A stretch of 64,000 bases of DNA. It comes from Bradyrhizobium sp. AUGA SZCCT0283. Its GTDB lineage: Bacteria; Pseudomonadota; Alphaproteobacteria; Rhizobiales; Xanthobacteraceae. Made by a program: the position numbers and the translations under genes. The notes beneath the pieces are model-generated. The model did no database searches, had not been told where the DNA came from, and saw only the letters and a list, made by a program, of their open reading frames with translations. Location: contig NZ_JAFCLU010000001.1 of NCBI RefSeq assembly GCF_018130385.1, positions 1 to 64,000 on the forward strand, given 5' to 3'. Shown here piece by piece: positions 51,853-60,828 of this stretch (position 1 is its first letter; every line of letters begins with the position of its first letter).

Positions 51853-51897
51853 TGTTTTCGAGCGAAGTGGATGCCGGTTCGCGTAAAGAAAACGCGT
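51853..51897. repeat. Dispersed intergenic repeat (GTTTTCGAGCGAAGTGG family)
   Basis: GTTTTCGAGCGAAGTGGATG...CGGTTCGCGTAAAGAAAACG is the inverted form of the core that is repeated in tandem at 14737-14868. It starts at the SDR stop. The two distant copies in opposite directions show it is a dispersed family, not a local duplication. Confidence 0.85.
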
Positions 51898-51942
51898 GGC
51901 GGAAGGACTAATGGTAATGAACCAGTTTGAAATTGAGTGCCG

Positions 51943-52263
51943 CTACTTTTGCTGGCCGTAAAACAGCACCCACACGGAAAAATCCTCCGAAATGTCCTCG
52001 AAACCATGGGGAGCGTGCGCGGCACAGAACAGCACGTCGCCAGGACCAACTGCGGTTACCGTTTCCTCGACTCGATAATGGCCGCTTCCGGAGGCGACGA
52101 AATAGAGTTCATCGCGTTGATGCGGGACCTGCGGTCCGTTGGTGGGACGGGCGGCGAATCTGACCTCAAGATCACCGTCAACGAACACTTCGGACGATCT
52201 CCCTGGCGTCCGTGGCAGAGCGAGCGCGGCGGCGAGCGACACTGGCGGCGGCGTGCGATCCAT
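51943..52263 (-). CDS. Small cupin-domain protein
   Basis: A 106-residue single cupin: VPHQRDELYFVASGSGHYRV, the DVLFCAAHAPHGFED loop and a short C-terminal strand ending FYGQQK. Metal-binding His/Gln-Glu-His positions are partly present (H in VPHQRDE, E, H in APHGFE). Single cupins of this size are sensors or small enzymes; function unknown. ATG 52263 follows AGGGAGAACG, the best ribosome site. It stands alone on the minus strand. Confidence 0.75.
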   Translation of the reverse strand: MDRTPPPVSLAAALALPRTPGRSSEVFVDGDLEVRFAARPTNGPQVPHQRDELYFVASGSGHYRVEETVTAVGPGDVLFCAAHAPHGFEDISEDFSVWVLFYGQQK

Positions 52264-52349
52264 CGTTCTCCCTCCCGACAAGGAAACAAGGATTGCACAT
52301 CATACGGCAATTTCAAGCTGAGACACTTCCGGACTAGTGAGTTCGGACC

Positions 52350-53084
52350 CTAGTCTGAGGTCTTTGGCGCGAATGGCGCCAACACGCCGTCGTATTTCTT
52401 CACGCCCGGCGATGCGTAGGAACCGCGGCGCGACGTCGCGAGCTTCAGGCCGGCCAGCGCCTCGGCCTGCTTCACCGCGGCCGCTACGCCATCGACGACA
52501 GGCACATCAAATTTCCGCGACAGTTTTTGCGCGAGATCGGCCATCCCCGCGCAGCCCAGTACGATCGCCTCCGCGCCCTTGTCGAGCGCGCGGGCAATCT
52601 CGGCTTCCAGTTTTGCTTCCGCGCCCGAGCCGGGCTTTTCCAGATCGAGCACCGCGACGTCGCAGGCGGTGACCTGCACCCTCTCGGCAAAGCCATAGCG
52701 GCGCACCAGCTCCTCGAGCGGCACGATCGAGCGCGGCAGCGTGGTGACCACGGCGATGCGCTTTGCAATTTGTCCGGCTGTTACCAGCGCCGCCTCGCAA
52801 GTGCCGACCACGGGAAAACGCGCAGCGGTGCGCGCGGCGTCGAGCCCGGTGTCGTCGAAACATGCAATAATCGCCGCATCGGCGTCCGGCGCACTCATGA
52901 GCGCCTGGATAAGGCCGGGCACGGCGAACGCCTCGTCGTAATAGCCCTCGATCGAGACCGGCCCCATCGCCGACGTGACGGCGGATATTTCGGTGCCGGG
53001 GCTAGCGACAGCGCGCGCGGCGGCACCGATCGTTTTGGTCATCGACGCAGTGGTGTTCGGATTGACGATCAGGATTTTTGTCAT
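52350..53084 (-). CDS. Asp/Glu/hydantoin racemase-family protein
   Basis: A 244-residue alpha/beta protein: ILIVNPNTTASMTKTIGAAA, IIACFDDTGLDAAR (first active-site Cys loop), CEAALVTA and AIVLGCAGMADLA (second Cys). The two Cys fit the two-base mechanism of aspartate/glutamate and hydantoin racemases. Start ATG 53084 begins the first strand. No hydantoinase gene is near, so the substrate is unknown. Confidence 0.85.
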   Translation of the reverse strand: MTKILIVNPNTTASMTKTIGAAARAVASPGTEISAVTSAMGPVSIEGYYDEAFAVPGLIQALMSAPDADAAIIACFDDTGLDAARTAARFPVVGTCEAALVTAGQIAKRIAVVTTLPRSIVPLEELVRRYGFAERVQVTACDVAVLDLEKPGSGAEAKLEAEIARALDKGAEAIVLGCAGMADLAQKLSRKFDVPVVDGVAAAVKQAEALAGLKLATSRRGSYASPGVKKYDGVLAPFAPKTSD

Positions 53085-53130
53085 GGACGCATGGTAGTGC
53101 GTATCGCGCGAAGCGCAACTCTATCCCTGT

Positions 53131-53246
53131 CGTCCCTGCGCAAGCAGGGACCCATACGCCGCGGCCTGCGGAAAGGGCACGATGGGAGACGGCTTTCTTC
53201 AACAATGCGCATTCGTGGTTTTGGGTCCCTGCGTTCGCAGGGACGA
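53131..53246. repeat. Hairpin element, second copy of the 38848 family
   Basis: CGTCCCTGCGCAAGCAGGGA at the left pairs with TCCCTGCGTTCGCAGGGACG at the right. The arms are each near-palindromes, as at 38848-38967. It lies between the racemase start and the hydrolase stop on the minus strand. Confidence 0.85.
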
Positions 53247-53254
53247 CATCTGAG

Positions 53255-53938
53255 TTAGCCCACGGCCTCATCCACCCACGCCGCGAACGCATCCAGCGCC
53301 TCGCCCATCACCTCGCGATCATTCCGCCCCGAACTCTTCAGCACATGGAAGGAATGATCGGCGCCGTCCAGCAAATGCAGCGTCGCGCGCGATCCCAGGC
53401 TTTTGACGACAGGCTCAAGCAGGCTCAGCTCCGCCAGCGCATCGCGCGTGCCCTGCAGGAACAGCATCGGGATTTTGACATCGGCGAGATGCCTGGCGCG
53501 GTCGCTGGAAGGCTTTCCGGCCGGATGCAGGGGAAAACCGAAAAACGCCAGCCCTCGCACGCCGGGCAAGGGTGAAAGCGCCTGCGCCTGCGATGTCATT
53601 CGTCCGCCGAACGATCGGCCGCCCGCGATCAGCGGCAGTGCGGGACAGCGTCGCCCGGCTTCCGCCACCGCCGCCCGCACCGCGGCGTGGGCGACCTTGG
53701 GCGCATCGGGCCGCTTGCTGCCTTTTTCCATATAGGGAAACTGATAGCGCAGCGTCGCAATGCCGCGCTCGGCGAGACCGGCGGCAACCGTTTCCATCGA
53801 CGCATGGGTCATGCCGGCGCCAGCCCCGTGCGCGAACACGTAACACGCGCGGGATTGCGTCGGCTGGATCAGCAAGGCGGAGACCGCTTCATCGGGGCCG
53901 GTCTCGATTCGGATCGATTGCGCCTCGACGGCCTTCAT
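53255..53938 (-). CDS. Alpha/beta hydrolase of the Tex30/KANL3 type
   Basis: A 227-residue hydrolase: AHGAGAGMTHASMETVA at the oxyanion region, LIAGGRSFGGRMTSQ (nucleophile Ser), PMLFLQGTRDALAE (Asp) and LLDGADHSFHV (His). This order is that of the Tex30/KANL3-like group of dienelactone-hydrolase relatives. Substrate unknown. Start ATG 53938. Nearby genes are unrelated in function, so context adds little. Confidence 0.82.
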   Translation of the reverse strand: MKAVEAQSIRIETGPDEAVSALLIQPTQSRACYVFAHGAGAGMTHASMETVAAGLAERGIATLRYQFPYMEKGSKRPDAPKVAHAAVRAAVAEAGRRCPALPLIAGGRSFGGRMTSQAQALSPLPGVRGLAFFGFPLHPAGKPSSDRARHLADVKIPMLFLQGTRDALAELSLLEPVVKSLGSRATLHLLDGADHSFHVLKSSGRNDREVMGEALDAFAAWVDEAVG

Positions 53939-54090
53939 GTGATCTGACCGATATCCAACTGCATGATCGGGACTCTATACTGGAAACAGCCTGGCGAAAG
54001 CCGAACCGGCCGGAAACCTCATGGTTCGGGAAATCGGATTTATGGACAGGTCTTTAGCGCCACTATAAGATGGCATCATACTCAACCGCA

Positions 54091-54122
54091 CGCCGAGGGT
54101 GATTCGCCCTCCGGCGTTTTTT
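54091..54122 (+). terminator. Terminator/attenuator-like hairpin upstream of the dihaem gene
   Basis: CGCCGAGGG and CCCTCCGGCG pair around TGATTCG with one bulge, followed by TTTTTT. It lies 55 bases before the cytochrome ATG. A 10-codon ORF starting ATG 54070 (MASYSTARRG) ends inside the stem, so it could act as a leader-controlled attenuator; alternatively it ends an unseen transcript. Confidence 0.5.
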
Positions 54123-54176
54123 GATAACAGACGGATATTGCGCGCTTGCAGCGCAAGTTTTGAGAAGGGGCAGGCC

Positions 54177-56024
54177 ATGCGTGGCAAGAGGATCGCGAAA
54201 ATTGTGATCGCGCTGGCGATCGTCGGCATCGGCTATGCCGCTTTCAAGGACGACATCGCCGCGCTGTGGGAAGATTTGCATGTGAAGATCGTGGAGCGTC
54301 CCACGCCGAAGAAAACCGTCTGGCTCGACCAGGGCATCAGCAAGAACAAACTGAGCTGGTTCTATCACGCCGATCAGGGCACGCGGACCTTCGGCTTCCC
54401 CTATGAGTGGTTCATGGCGCTGGAGCAGCCGACGATTTCGTGGCTGCCCTTCGCCAAGGTCGGTCTCTTCAGCGACACCGCCTATCTCGACCGCTATGGC
54501 TTTATCCCGGATACCATTATTCCCGGCAAGGAGGCACTTCCGATCGGGTTCGCGAAAGGTACCCCGATGCTCGATCCGACGGGCGCTGTATGGCGCAACC
54601 CGCGCACCAAGAAGGAGATGATCAGTGTCGGCCTGACCTGCGCGGCCTGCCACACCGGCAGCTTCACCTACAAGGACACCGCCGTCGTCATCGACGGCGG
54701 ACCGGCGCTCACCAATCTCTTCGCTATGAAGCAGGGCATGGGCATCTCGCTCTTGCTGACGCGCTACTGGCCCGGCCGGTTCGACCGCTTCGCCGAGCGC
54801 ATCCTGGGACCGGACGCCACGCTCGACGACCGCGAAACGCTGAAGACCCAGATCGACCAGGTTCTCAATCAGTACAAGCAGGTCAAGAACCTGGAAGAGC
54901 GCGTCGCCTCCCAAAGCATCCTGGAAGGTTACGGACGGCTCGACGCGCTCAACCGGATCGGCAACCAGGTGTTTTCACTGGACCTGAACAAGCCGGAAAA
55001 CTACCGGGGCTCTTCAGCGCCGGTGCATTTCCCGCGCATCTGGAACACGCCGTGGTTCGACTGGGTGCAGTATAACGGCTCCATCATGCAGCCGATGGTG
55101 CGCAACGCCGGCGAATCGCTCGGCGTATCGGCGGAGCTCAATCTGACCGACCCGTCGAAGGGTCTGTACAAATCGAGCGTCGATGTGAAGTCGCTCGACG
55201 ACATGGAGCAGATGATCAAGGGCGATAAGCCGCCGAACGCGAAGGACAAATTCTCAGGCCTGCAATCTCCGAAATGGCCGGGCGACATCCTGCCGCCGAT
55301 CGACCAGAAGCTGGCCGACAAGGGCGCCGACCTCTACAAGACCCATTGCCAGGAATGCCACCGGCCGCCGGTGACGAATGAAGCGTTCTACGATTTCAAC
55401 AACAAGGACTGGTGGACCAAGAACCAGGCCGGCGAGGCGATCCTCAAGGTCGAAAATATTCCGATCTCGCATATCGGAACCGATCCCGCACAGGCGGCAG
55501 ACATGCTGGCCCGAACGGTCGCGGTGCCCGAAAATCTCGGGATCAAGAGCAGCAGCTTCGCGTTCGCACTGGGCGAACTGGTCGAGAAGACCGTCAACTA
55601 CATCTACGACCAGAAGAAGCCGCCGGTGAGCTCCGCGGAGCGGAAGCGGATCGACGGATATATGCCGAACGAACTCCGGGGTGAGCTTGCCTACAAGGTC
55701 CGTCCGCTGAACGGTGTCTGGGCGACGCCGCCCTATCTGCACAATGGTTCGGTGCCGACCATCGACGATCTGCTCGGAGATCCCGAGAAAAGGCCGGCGA
55801 CATTCTATCTCGGCAGCCGCGAATACGATCCCGTGAAGCTCGGTTACAAGACCGACCCGATCACCAACGGGTTCGAATTCGACACCTCCATCCGCGGCAA
55901 CTCGAACCGAGGCCACGAATTCAGGAAGGACTACAGCAAGGACAAGGAAATCAAGGGCGTGATCGGGCCGGCCCTGTCGGTGGACGATCGAAAGGCGCTG
56001 ATCGAATATCTGAAGACGCTTTGA
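54177..56024 (+). CDS. Dihaem c-type cytochrome/peroxidase of the RoxA/MauG-like group
   Basis: A 615-residue protein with an N-terminal membrane helix or signal anchor (IAKIVIALAIVGIGYAAF). Two haem-c sites are clear: CAACH (residues 155-159) and CQECH (391-395). Other marks are VWLDQGISKNKLSW, DQGTRTFGFPYEWFMALEQ and the C-terminal LNGVWATPPYLHNGSVPTID, the last being the MauG/RoxA/CcP-like lobe. It acts in the periplasm on peroxide or by oxidative cleavage of a hydrophobic polymer or aromatic. AGGGG precedes ATG 54177. Exact reaction unknown. Confidence 0.8.
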   Translation: MRGKRIAKIVIALAIVGIGYAAFKDDIAALWEDLHVKIVERPTPKKTVWLDQGISKNKLSWFYHADQGTRTFGFPYEWFMALEQPTISWLPFAKVGLFSDTAYLDRYGFIPDTIIPGKEALPIGFAKGTPMLDPTGAVWRNPRTKKEMISVGLTCAACHTGSFTYKDTAVVIDGGPALTNLFAMKQGMGISLLLTRYWPGRFDRFAERILGPDATLDDRETLKTQIDQVLNQYKQVKNLEERVASQSILEGYGRLDALNRIGNQVFSLDLNKPENYRGSSAPVHFPRIWNTPWFDWVQYNGSIMQPMVRNAGESLGVSAELNLTDPSKGLYKSSVDVKSLDDMEQMIKGDKPPNAKDKFSGLQSPKWPGDILPPIDQKLADKGADLYKTHCQECHRPPVTNEAFYDFNNKDWWTKNQAGEAILKVENIPISHIGTDPAQAADMLARTVAVPENLGIKSSSFAFALGELVEKTVNYIYDQKKPPVSSAERKRIDGYMPNELRGELAYKVRPLNGVWATPPYLHNGSVPTIDDLLGDPEKRPATFYLGSREYDPVKLGYKTDPITNGFEFDTSIRGNSNRGHEFRKDYSKDKEIKGVIGPALSVDDRKALIEYLKTL

Positions 56025-56118
56025 GGGACGCCGCGACGGCCGGGCAAAAGCGCGGAGCGCGTCTTCGCGTCAGATGACCCGACGCGGCTTGCGTCACAGA
56101 TGGATCGGGCGGCCCGCC

Positions 56119-56361
56119 TTACCGGCTGGCGACCAGCCGCAAGCGCGGCTTGATCGTCTCTTCCAGTTCGACCTTGAGCTGGTGCACGCGCGGATCGCCC
56201 GAGCGCGCCGCGCACACCGAATATTGGTTGACCGAGCACGCCAGCGCGCGCCGCTCTTCGGGCGTCCGCGTTACCTGCGGGCTGGACAGCCGCAGCACCA
56301 TCCCGCCGAGTTGCACCAGCATTTCGTCGAGCGCTTGATCCATTCCGGCAAATTGATCCAT
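56119..56361 (-). CDS. Hypothetical protein (80 aa)
   Basis: A short helical protein beginning MDQFAGMDQALDEMLVQLGG with a C-terminal half LKVELEETIKPRLRLVASR. GGGAG lies about 7 bases upstream of ATG 56361, supporting translation. Two Cys (LACSVNQYSVCAA) are present in the middle. I do not recognise the family. It converges with the cytochrome gene. Confidence 0.5.
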   Translation of the reverse strand: MDQFAGMDQALDEMLVQLGGMVLRLSSPQVTRTPEERRALACSVNQYSVCAARSGDPRVHQLKVELEETIKPRLRLVASR

Positions 56362-56609
56362 CGCACCACTCCCTCAGGAAGGAGTTAGGAATAATGAGCA
56401 GCGCGCCGGCCCGTTCCCCGCGCATGCTTGTTTACGGATAACGAGAAGTAAACGGGGCACGACTCTATCAACGCGCGACGCGCATCTGCTTGCCGGGCTC
56501 ATTATCAATTGAAGGAAATCGGCCGATCCGCTTAGGCAAAACGCCGCGATTGCGACGGCCGCGCCCGTTACCTATGCTGCCGCTTGTTCCGCAACGAGGC
56601 GCTCCCCGC

Positions 56610-57572
56610 ATGATTCCACCGCTCGATCCCGTGGTCGCCCAGATTATTCCGCTGCTGCCGCTGCGCGATGCCGCGACGATGACGCCGCAGAGCGCGCGCG
56701 ATGCGCTGCGCGCGCTGGCGGCCTCGCGCGCCGCGGTTCCGCCACCGCCGGTGATAAGCGCGGAGGACATCAAGGTGAAAGGCGCCGCCGGGTTCCTCAA
56801 CGCGCGGGCCTACCGAAACTCAAGCGAGAAGTCGCCGACGGTGGTGTTCTTCCATGGCGGCGGCTGGGTTGCCGGCGATCTCGACACCCATGACCGGCAG
56901 GCGCGCTGGCTGGCGATCGAGACCGGCGCGGTCGTCGTCTCGGTCGATTATCGCCGCCCGCCCGAGGTACGGTTTCCCGGCGCGTTTGAGGACGCCTTCG
57001 CAGCGACCAGGGACGTTATCGCCCGCATCGCCGAATTCGGCGGCGACGAGGGGTGCGTCGGCGTCGCCGGTGACAGTGCCGGCGGCAATCTGGCGGCCGC
57101 CACCGCGATCGCCTGCCGCGATGCCGGCATCGGGCTGTCCGCGCAACTGCTGGTCTATCCCGTCACCGACGTCGCCGGAAATTTCGCGGATACAGAAGAG
57201 AACGCGCGCTTTCCCTCGCGCAGCGAGAACGCGGAAGGCTATTTCCTCACCCGCGCCACCATGGAATGGTTTTGCGGCCATTACCTCGCAGACAGCGCGC
57301 ACGGCACTGACTGGCGCGTGTCGCCGCTGCGCGCCAAAAACCTCGCGGGGCTTGCGCCCGCGATCGTCGCGACCGCCTGGTTCGATCCGCTCCGCGACGA
57401 GGGCAAGGCCTACGCCGACGCGCTAAAGGCCGCCGGCGTTCCGACCGGCTATTACGACGGCCTCGGCCTCATCCACGGCTATTTCGGCCTCGGCGAAGCC
57501 TCCGAGACCGCCAAACGCGAAGCGCAACGCGCGCGGGCGGATTTCAAGGCGCTGCTGGAAAAGGGCGCGTAG
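56610..57572 (+). CDS. HSL-type alpha/beta hydrolase (esterase/lipase)
   Basis: A 320-residue esterase of the hormone-sensitive-lipase family: VVFFHGGGWVAGDLDTHD (oxyanion HGGG), VAGDSAGGNLAAAT (nucleophile Ser), WFDPLRDEG (Asp) and GLIHGYFGLG (His). It hydrolyses short-chain esters; substrate unknown. ATG 56610 is chosen because the protein then starts with the usual ~20-residue cap segment; an ATG at 56574 is a possible alternative. Upstream is a gene-poor 248-bp gap. Confidence 0.85.
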   Translation: MIPPLDPVVAQIIPLLPLRDAATMTPQSARDALRALAASRAAVPPPPVISAEDIKVKGAAGFLNARAYRNSSEKSPTVVFFHGGGWVAGDLDTHDRQARWLAIETGAVVVSVDYRRPPEVRFPGAFEDAFAATRDVIARIAEFGGDEGCVGVAGDSAGGNLAAATAIACRDAGIGLSAQLLVYPVTDVAGNFADTEENARFPSRSENAEGYFLTRATMEWFCGHYLADSAHGTDWRVSPLRAKNLAGLAPAIVATAWFDPLRDEGKAYADALKAAGVPTGYYDGLGLIHGYFGLGEASETAKREAQRARADFKALLEKGA

Positions 57573-57607
57573 CAAGCGGTTGCGCCATCCGGCCGAACGA
57601 CGGCCGA

Positions 57608-58546
57608 TCATGCCGTTTCGATCGTCACCTGACCGGCAAGGCGCGCGACATCGTCCGGCCGGCACAATTCCGTCCCGGGATGGAGCAGGGCCGCAGCGCC
57701 GGCAGCGACCGCCAGGCGGAAGGAGTCTGCGCGCGATGCTCCCGAAGCGAGCCGCCAGATCAGCGCCGCCAGAAAGCTGTCCCCGGCCCCGACCGCACTC
57801 CGCGGCGTGATCGGGATCGGCGGCGCACGCAGGACCTCGTCGCGCGTCACGAGCGCCGCGCCAAGGTGGCCCATCGTCAACGCGACGACGGTCGCCTTCC
57901 CCGTTTCGACAAGCTGCTTTGCGGCAACTTCCCAAGCGTAAGCGTCCGATGGCTCGCTTCCGGTCAGTTCACGCATCTCGCGCAGGTTTGGCTTGATGAG
58001 ATCGACGCCTTCGGCCGTCGCTGCGGCAAGCGCCGGTCCCGACGTGTCCAGAACAAACCTGGCGCCGCGCTGCTTTGCAATCCTCGCTACCTGGGCATAG
58101 AAGTCGTCAGGAACGCCATCGGGCAGGCTGCCGCTTGCGACCAGGAAGCGAGGAAAGGGCTCGAGTGCCGCAACCAGCTTCAGGCATTGCTTCCACTCGA
58201 CCTCGTGAAGCCGCGGGCCGGGAAGAATGAAGCGGTATTGCTTGCCCGCACTGATTTCGTCGACAAAGAAATTTTCCCGCGTTTCGCCCGCAATCATCCA
58301 GGTGTGGCTGGCAATGTCCTCCTTATCGAGCAATTGCCGCAGCAGCTTTCCGATCGCTCCGCCCACCGGGTAGATCGCGCGGGCATCGCCGCCAAGCCGC
58401 CGGATGACCCGCGCGACATTGATGCCGCCCCCGCCGGGATCGCGCCGCTGCGATTGGCCGCGCAGCTTGGCCACCGGCAAGATCTTGTCGACCACCGTCG
58501 AGAGATCGACCGCCGGGTTCGGAGTGATCGTGACGATATCGGTCAT
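57608..58546 (-). CDS. PfkB-family hexose/1-phosphofructokinase-like sugar kinase
   Basis: A 312-residue ribokinase-fold kinase: ITPNPAVDLSTVVD, DPGGGGINVARVIRRLGGDA (sugar-binding), LPDGVPDDFY and the catalytic loop AVGAGDSFLAALIW. The GGGGINVAR form is that of phosphofructokinase-B/1-phosphofructokinase-like proteins. It phosphorylates a sugar phosphate with ATP. Start ATG 58546 begins MTDIVTITPNPA. It is convergent with the esterase gene. Confidence 0.88.
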   Translation of the reverse strand: MTDIVTITPNPAVDLSTVVDKILPVAKLRGQSQRRDPGGGGINVARVIRRLGGDARAIYPVGGAIGKLLRQLLDKEDIASHTWMIAGETRENFFVDEISAGKQYRFILPGPRLHEVEWKQCLKLVAALEPFPRFLVASGSLPDGVPDDFYAQVARIAKQRGARFVLDTSGPALAAATAEGVDLIKPNLREMRELTGSEPSDAYAWEVAAKQLVETGKATVVALTMGHLGAALVTRDEVLRAPPIPITPRSAVGAGDSFLAALIWRLASGASRADSFRLAVAAGAAALLHPGTELCRPDDVARLAGQVTIETA

Positions 58547-58594
58547 GTGCTGGTTGGACCCGCGGGTGATCCGCATTTGTGGACCCGAACGTGC

Positions 58595-58671
58595 TGGCGA
58601 TCCCGGGAAGACTCGAACTTCCGACCTACGGTTTAGGAAACCGTCGCTCTATCCGGCTGAGCTACGGGACC
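58595..58671 (-). tRNA. tRNA-Arg (anticodon CCT)
   Basis: On the minus strand: acceptor GGTCCCG/CGGGATC (one G-T), D arm GCTC...GAGC, anticodon arm ACGGT-TTCCTAA-ACCGT with anticodon CCT, T arm GGAAG-TTCGAGT-CTTCC, discriminator G and encoded CCA. All pairs close. It reads AGG codons. Different from the tRNA-Arg(ACG) fragment at 1219. Confidence 0.95.
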
Positions 58672-58894
58672 GCGAACCTGCGGGGCAAGGCAGGTGCTGG
58701 GACGCTTCATAGCAAAGCAAGACTGGTATCGCCAGCCCTCCGGAGCGGCCCCCTTGGGTCGCGCGGAAGCATCCCGCTTCAGGGGTCCTAAGATGGCGAG
58801 AACCGGCGTGCTCACCGAATTTGGGCGACGGGTTCGACTGGGTGCCCGCGCCGGGAACAGCTAACGACGAGCGCCCATGCCGGGAACGGGTTAG
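58672..58894. other. Intergenic region
   Basis: About 220 bp after the tRNA with no recognisable gene. It must hold the tRNA promoter (minus strand). I see no clear repeat or terminator in it. Confidence 0.3.
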
Positions 58895-59140
58895 ATGTCA
58901 GCGCGTACCGATGCGTTGGTGTCGCAGCAAGAAGCCGGCAAAATTGCTGCGTCCATCATTCTCCGTTGCGGCCGGTTGCCACCCGACATGAGCGGCCATT
59001 TCAACGCGCGGGGCGAGAATATGTTTCCGAAGAAAGACGCATTTCCTCGTCGTCGCACGGGACTCCTGCGCCGCAAGCTCTGGCGTACTCCGAACTTCTC
59101 CGAGACGCTTAGGAACATTCGTTCGCGCGTTCTGTTCTAG
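58895..59140 (+). CDS. Doubtful hypothetical protein
   Basis: An 81-codon frame with a very basic C-terminal half (FPRRRTGLLRRKLWR). No family match, no good ribosome site. A shorter version from ATG 59022 (MFPKKDAF) is preceded by GGGGCGAGAAT and is perhaps more likely. It could equally be non-coding leader DNA of the PRC-barrel gene. Confidence 0.2.
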   Translation: MSARTDALVSQQEAGKIAASIILRCGRLPPDMSGHFNARGENMFPKKDAFPRRRTGLLRRKLWRTPNFSETLRNIRSRVLF

Positions 59141-59170
59141 AGCAACAGACCAAATACGGAGGAGGATACA

Positions 59171-59707
59171 ATGCAGAAATTCTTAGCCGCGGCGCTCCTG
59201 AGCGCCGCCGTCTTCAGTGCCCCCGCCTATGCGCAAACCGCCCAGCCTACGGATCGTGCGGCGCCGGCCGCGACGACCGCCGGCTCGCATGAAAAGATGA
59301 TGCTCAAGGGAAACTGGCGCGCCTCCAAGCTCATGGGCCTCGACGTCTATAACGAAGCCAATGAAAAGCTTGGCGACATCAATGAGCTGATCCTGGACAA
59401 GAACGGCAAGGTCAATGCCGTGGTCATCGGTGTCGGCGGCTTCCTGGGCATGGGCGAGCACGACATCGCCGTTTCCATGGACAAGCTCAAATTCATCGAA
59501 GAGCCGGTCCGCACCAGCTCGACCGCGCCCGCGACGACGACGCGGGAGACAACGACCAAGGAAACAACGACTGGCGCGGCTACGACCACCACCACGACCG
59601 CACGCAGCAGTAATGCGAACGACTGGACGCCCGACCACGCCGTGATGAGCGGCAACAAGGAGCAGCTCAAGGCGATGCCGCAGTTCAAGTATTCAGACTA
59701 CAACTGA
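59171..59707 (+). CDS. Secreted PRC-barrel domain protein
   Basis: A 178-residue protein with a signal peptide ending AYAQTAQ. Residues ~45-110 form the PRC barrel: NWRASKLMGLDVYNEANEKL, LGDINELILDKNGKVNAVVI and GGFLGMGEHDIAVSMDKL. A Thr-rich linker (TTTTTTARSS) and a short C-terminal part (MPQFKYSDYN) follow. Exported PRC-barrel proteins of this type are common stress-response or envelope proteins in Bradyrhizobium; role unknown. GGAGGATACA is a strong ribosome site. Confidence 0.8.
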   Translation: MQKFLAAALLSAAVFSAPAYAQTAQPTDRAAPAATTAGSHEKMMLKGNWRASKLMGLDVYNEANEKLGDINELILDKNGKVNAVVIGVGGFLGMGEHDIAVSMDKLKFIEEPVRTSSTAPATTTRETTTKETTTGAATTTTTTARSSNANDWTPDHAVMSGNKEQLKAMPQFKYSDYN

Positions 59708-59732
59708 GGCGTCCGGCGCTTCGGCTGATCAA

Positions 59733-59757
59733 GGCCCCACCCTGGTGGGGCCTTTTT
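59733..59757 (+). terminator. Rho-independent terminator of the PRC-barrel gene
   Basis: GGCCCCACC (59733-59741) pairs with GGTGGGGCC (59744-59752) with a 2-base loop, followed by TTTTT. It lies 26 bases after the stop codon. Confidence 0.9.
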
Positions 59758-59811
59758 CATGAGCCGATCAAAAACTGAGGCGCTGTCGCGACCAAGCGCG
59801 TCCCGCAGCCG

Positions 59812-60774
59812 CTACGCCTTGATATTGTTCTCGCGCACGACCTGGCCCCAGATGCTGACCTGCTTGGCGAAGAACGTCGAGAACTCCTTGGCGTCGGCGA
59901 GCAGCAGCGTCATCTGCTGTGTATCGCGCAATTGCGCGGCCACGGCCGGCTCGCTCAGAATCTCCTTCACCGATTTCGCCATGCTGGCGATGATGTCGGG
60001 CGGGGTGTCCTTGGGCGCGAAAACGCCCCACCAGGCCAGCGTCTCGAAGTCGGGGAAGCCTGCTTCAATGGCGGTCTGCGTGTCCTTGAGCACGGACATC
60101 CGCTCACGTCCCATTTGCAGGATCGGACGCAGCATGTTGGTGCCGAGTTGCGCCGTCACCAGCGCCGCCGAGCCCACGATCAAATCGACATGGCCGCCGA
60201 GCACATCGTTCATCGCCGGGCCGCCGCCGCGGTAGGGCACATGCGTGATCTCGACGCCCGCCTTCTTGCCGAGCACCGTCATCGCCAGATGACCGAGCGT
60301 GCCGATGCCAACGGAGGCATATTTCACCGCGCCGGGGTTTGCCTTGCAGGCCGCGACGACGTCGGCAAAAGTCTTGTACGGCCGCTCGGCGTTCGCGGCG
60401 ACGACGTAAGGCGCGGTGCCGACCAGGAACACCGGCACCAGATCCTTCTCGACGTCCAGTCCCGGCTTTTCGAGAATCGAGGGGATGACCGCGTGCGAGT
60501 CGAAGGTCACCAGGAACGTCGCGCCATCAGGCGCGCTCTTGGCGACCTGGATGGCGCCAAGCGAGCCGGCCGCTCCCGACTTGTTTTCCACCAGCACGGT
60601 GCGGCCAAGCTTCGTTTGCAGATGGGACTGCAATAGCCGCGCCAGCGCGTCGGTGGAGCCGCCCGGCGGGAACGGCACCACCAGCGTCATGTTCTTTGCC
60701 GGCTGCGCCAGCGCCGGCGTCACCGCGAACGCGGCCGACGCCGCAAGCAGATTGCGTCTGGTAATCTTCACCAA
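59812..60774 (-). CDS. Tripartite tricarboxylate transporter substrate-binding protein (Bug family)
   Basis: A 320-residue periplasmic binding protein with a Tat-like signal (RRNLLAASAAFAVTPALAQ). Bug-family motifs: LVVPFPPGGSTDALARLLQ, VLVENKSGAAGSLGA, THVPYRGGGPAMNDVLGGH. It captures a carboxylated solute. No TctA/TctB membrane genes are nearby, so it either uses a distant transporter or acts as a sensor, as Bug proteins often do. It lies downstream of the cupin and RraA-like genes on the same strand. Confidence 0.88.
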   Translation of the reverse strand: MVKITRRNLLAASAAFAVTPALAQPAKNMTLVVPFPPGGSTDALARLLQSHLQTKLGRTVLVENKSGAAGSLGAIQVAKSAPDGATFLVTFDSHAVIPSILEKPGLDVEKDLVPVFLVGTAPYVVAANAERPYKTFADVVAACKANPGAVKYASVGIGTLGHLAMTVLGKKAGVEITHVPYRGGGPAMNDVLGGHVDLIVGSAALVTAQLGTNMLRPILQMGRERMSVLKDTQTAIEAGFPDFETLAWWGVFAPKDTPPDIIASMAKSVKEILSEPAVAAQLRDTQQMTLLLADAKEFSTFFAKQVSIWGQVVRENNIKA

Positions 60775-60828
60775 GTGTCTCCTCCCGATTGTGGCTGCGC
60801 TTTTTTTGTTGTTGTTCGCAGACTTGTC

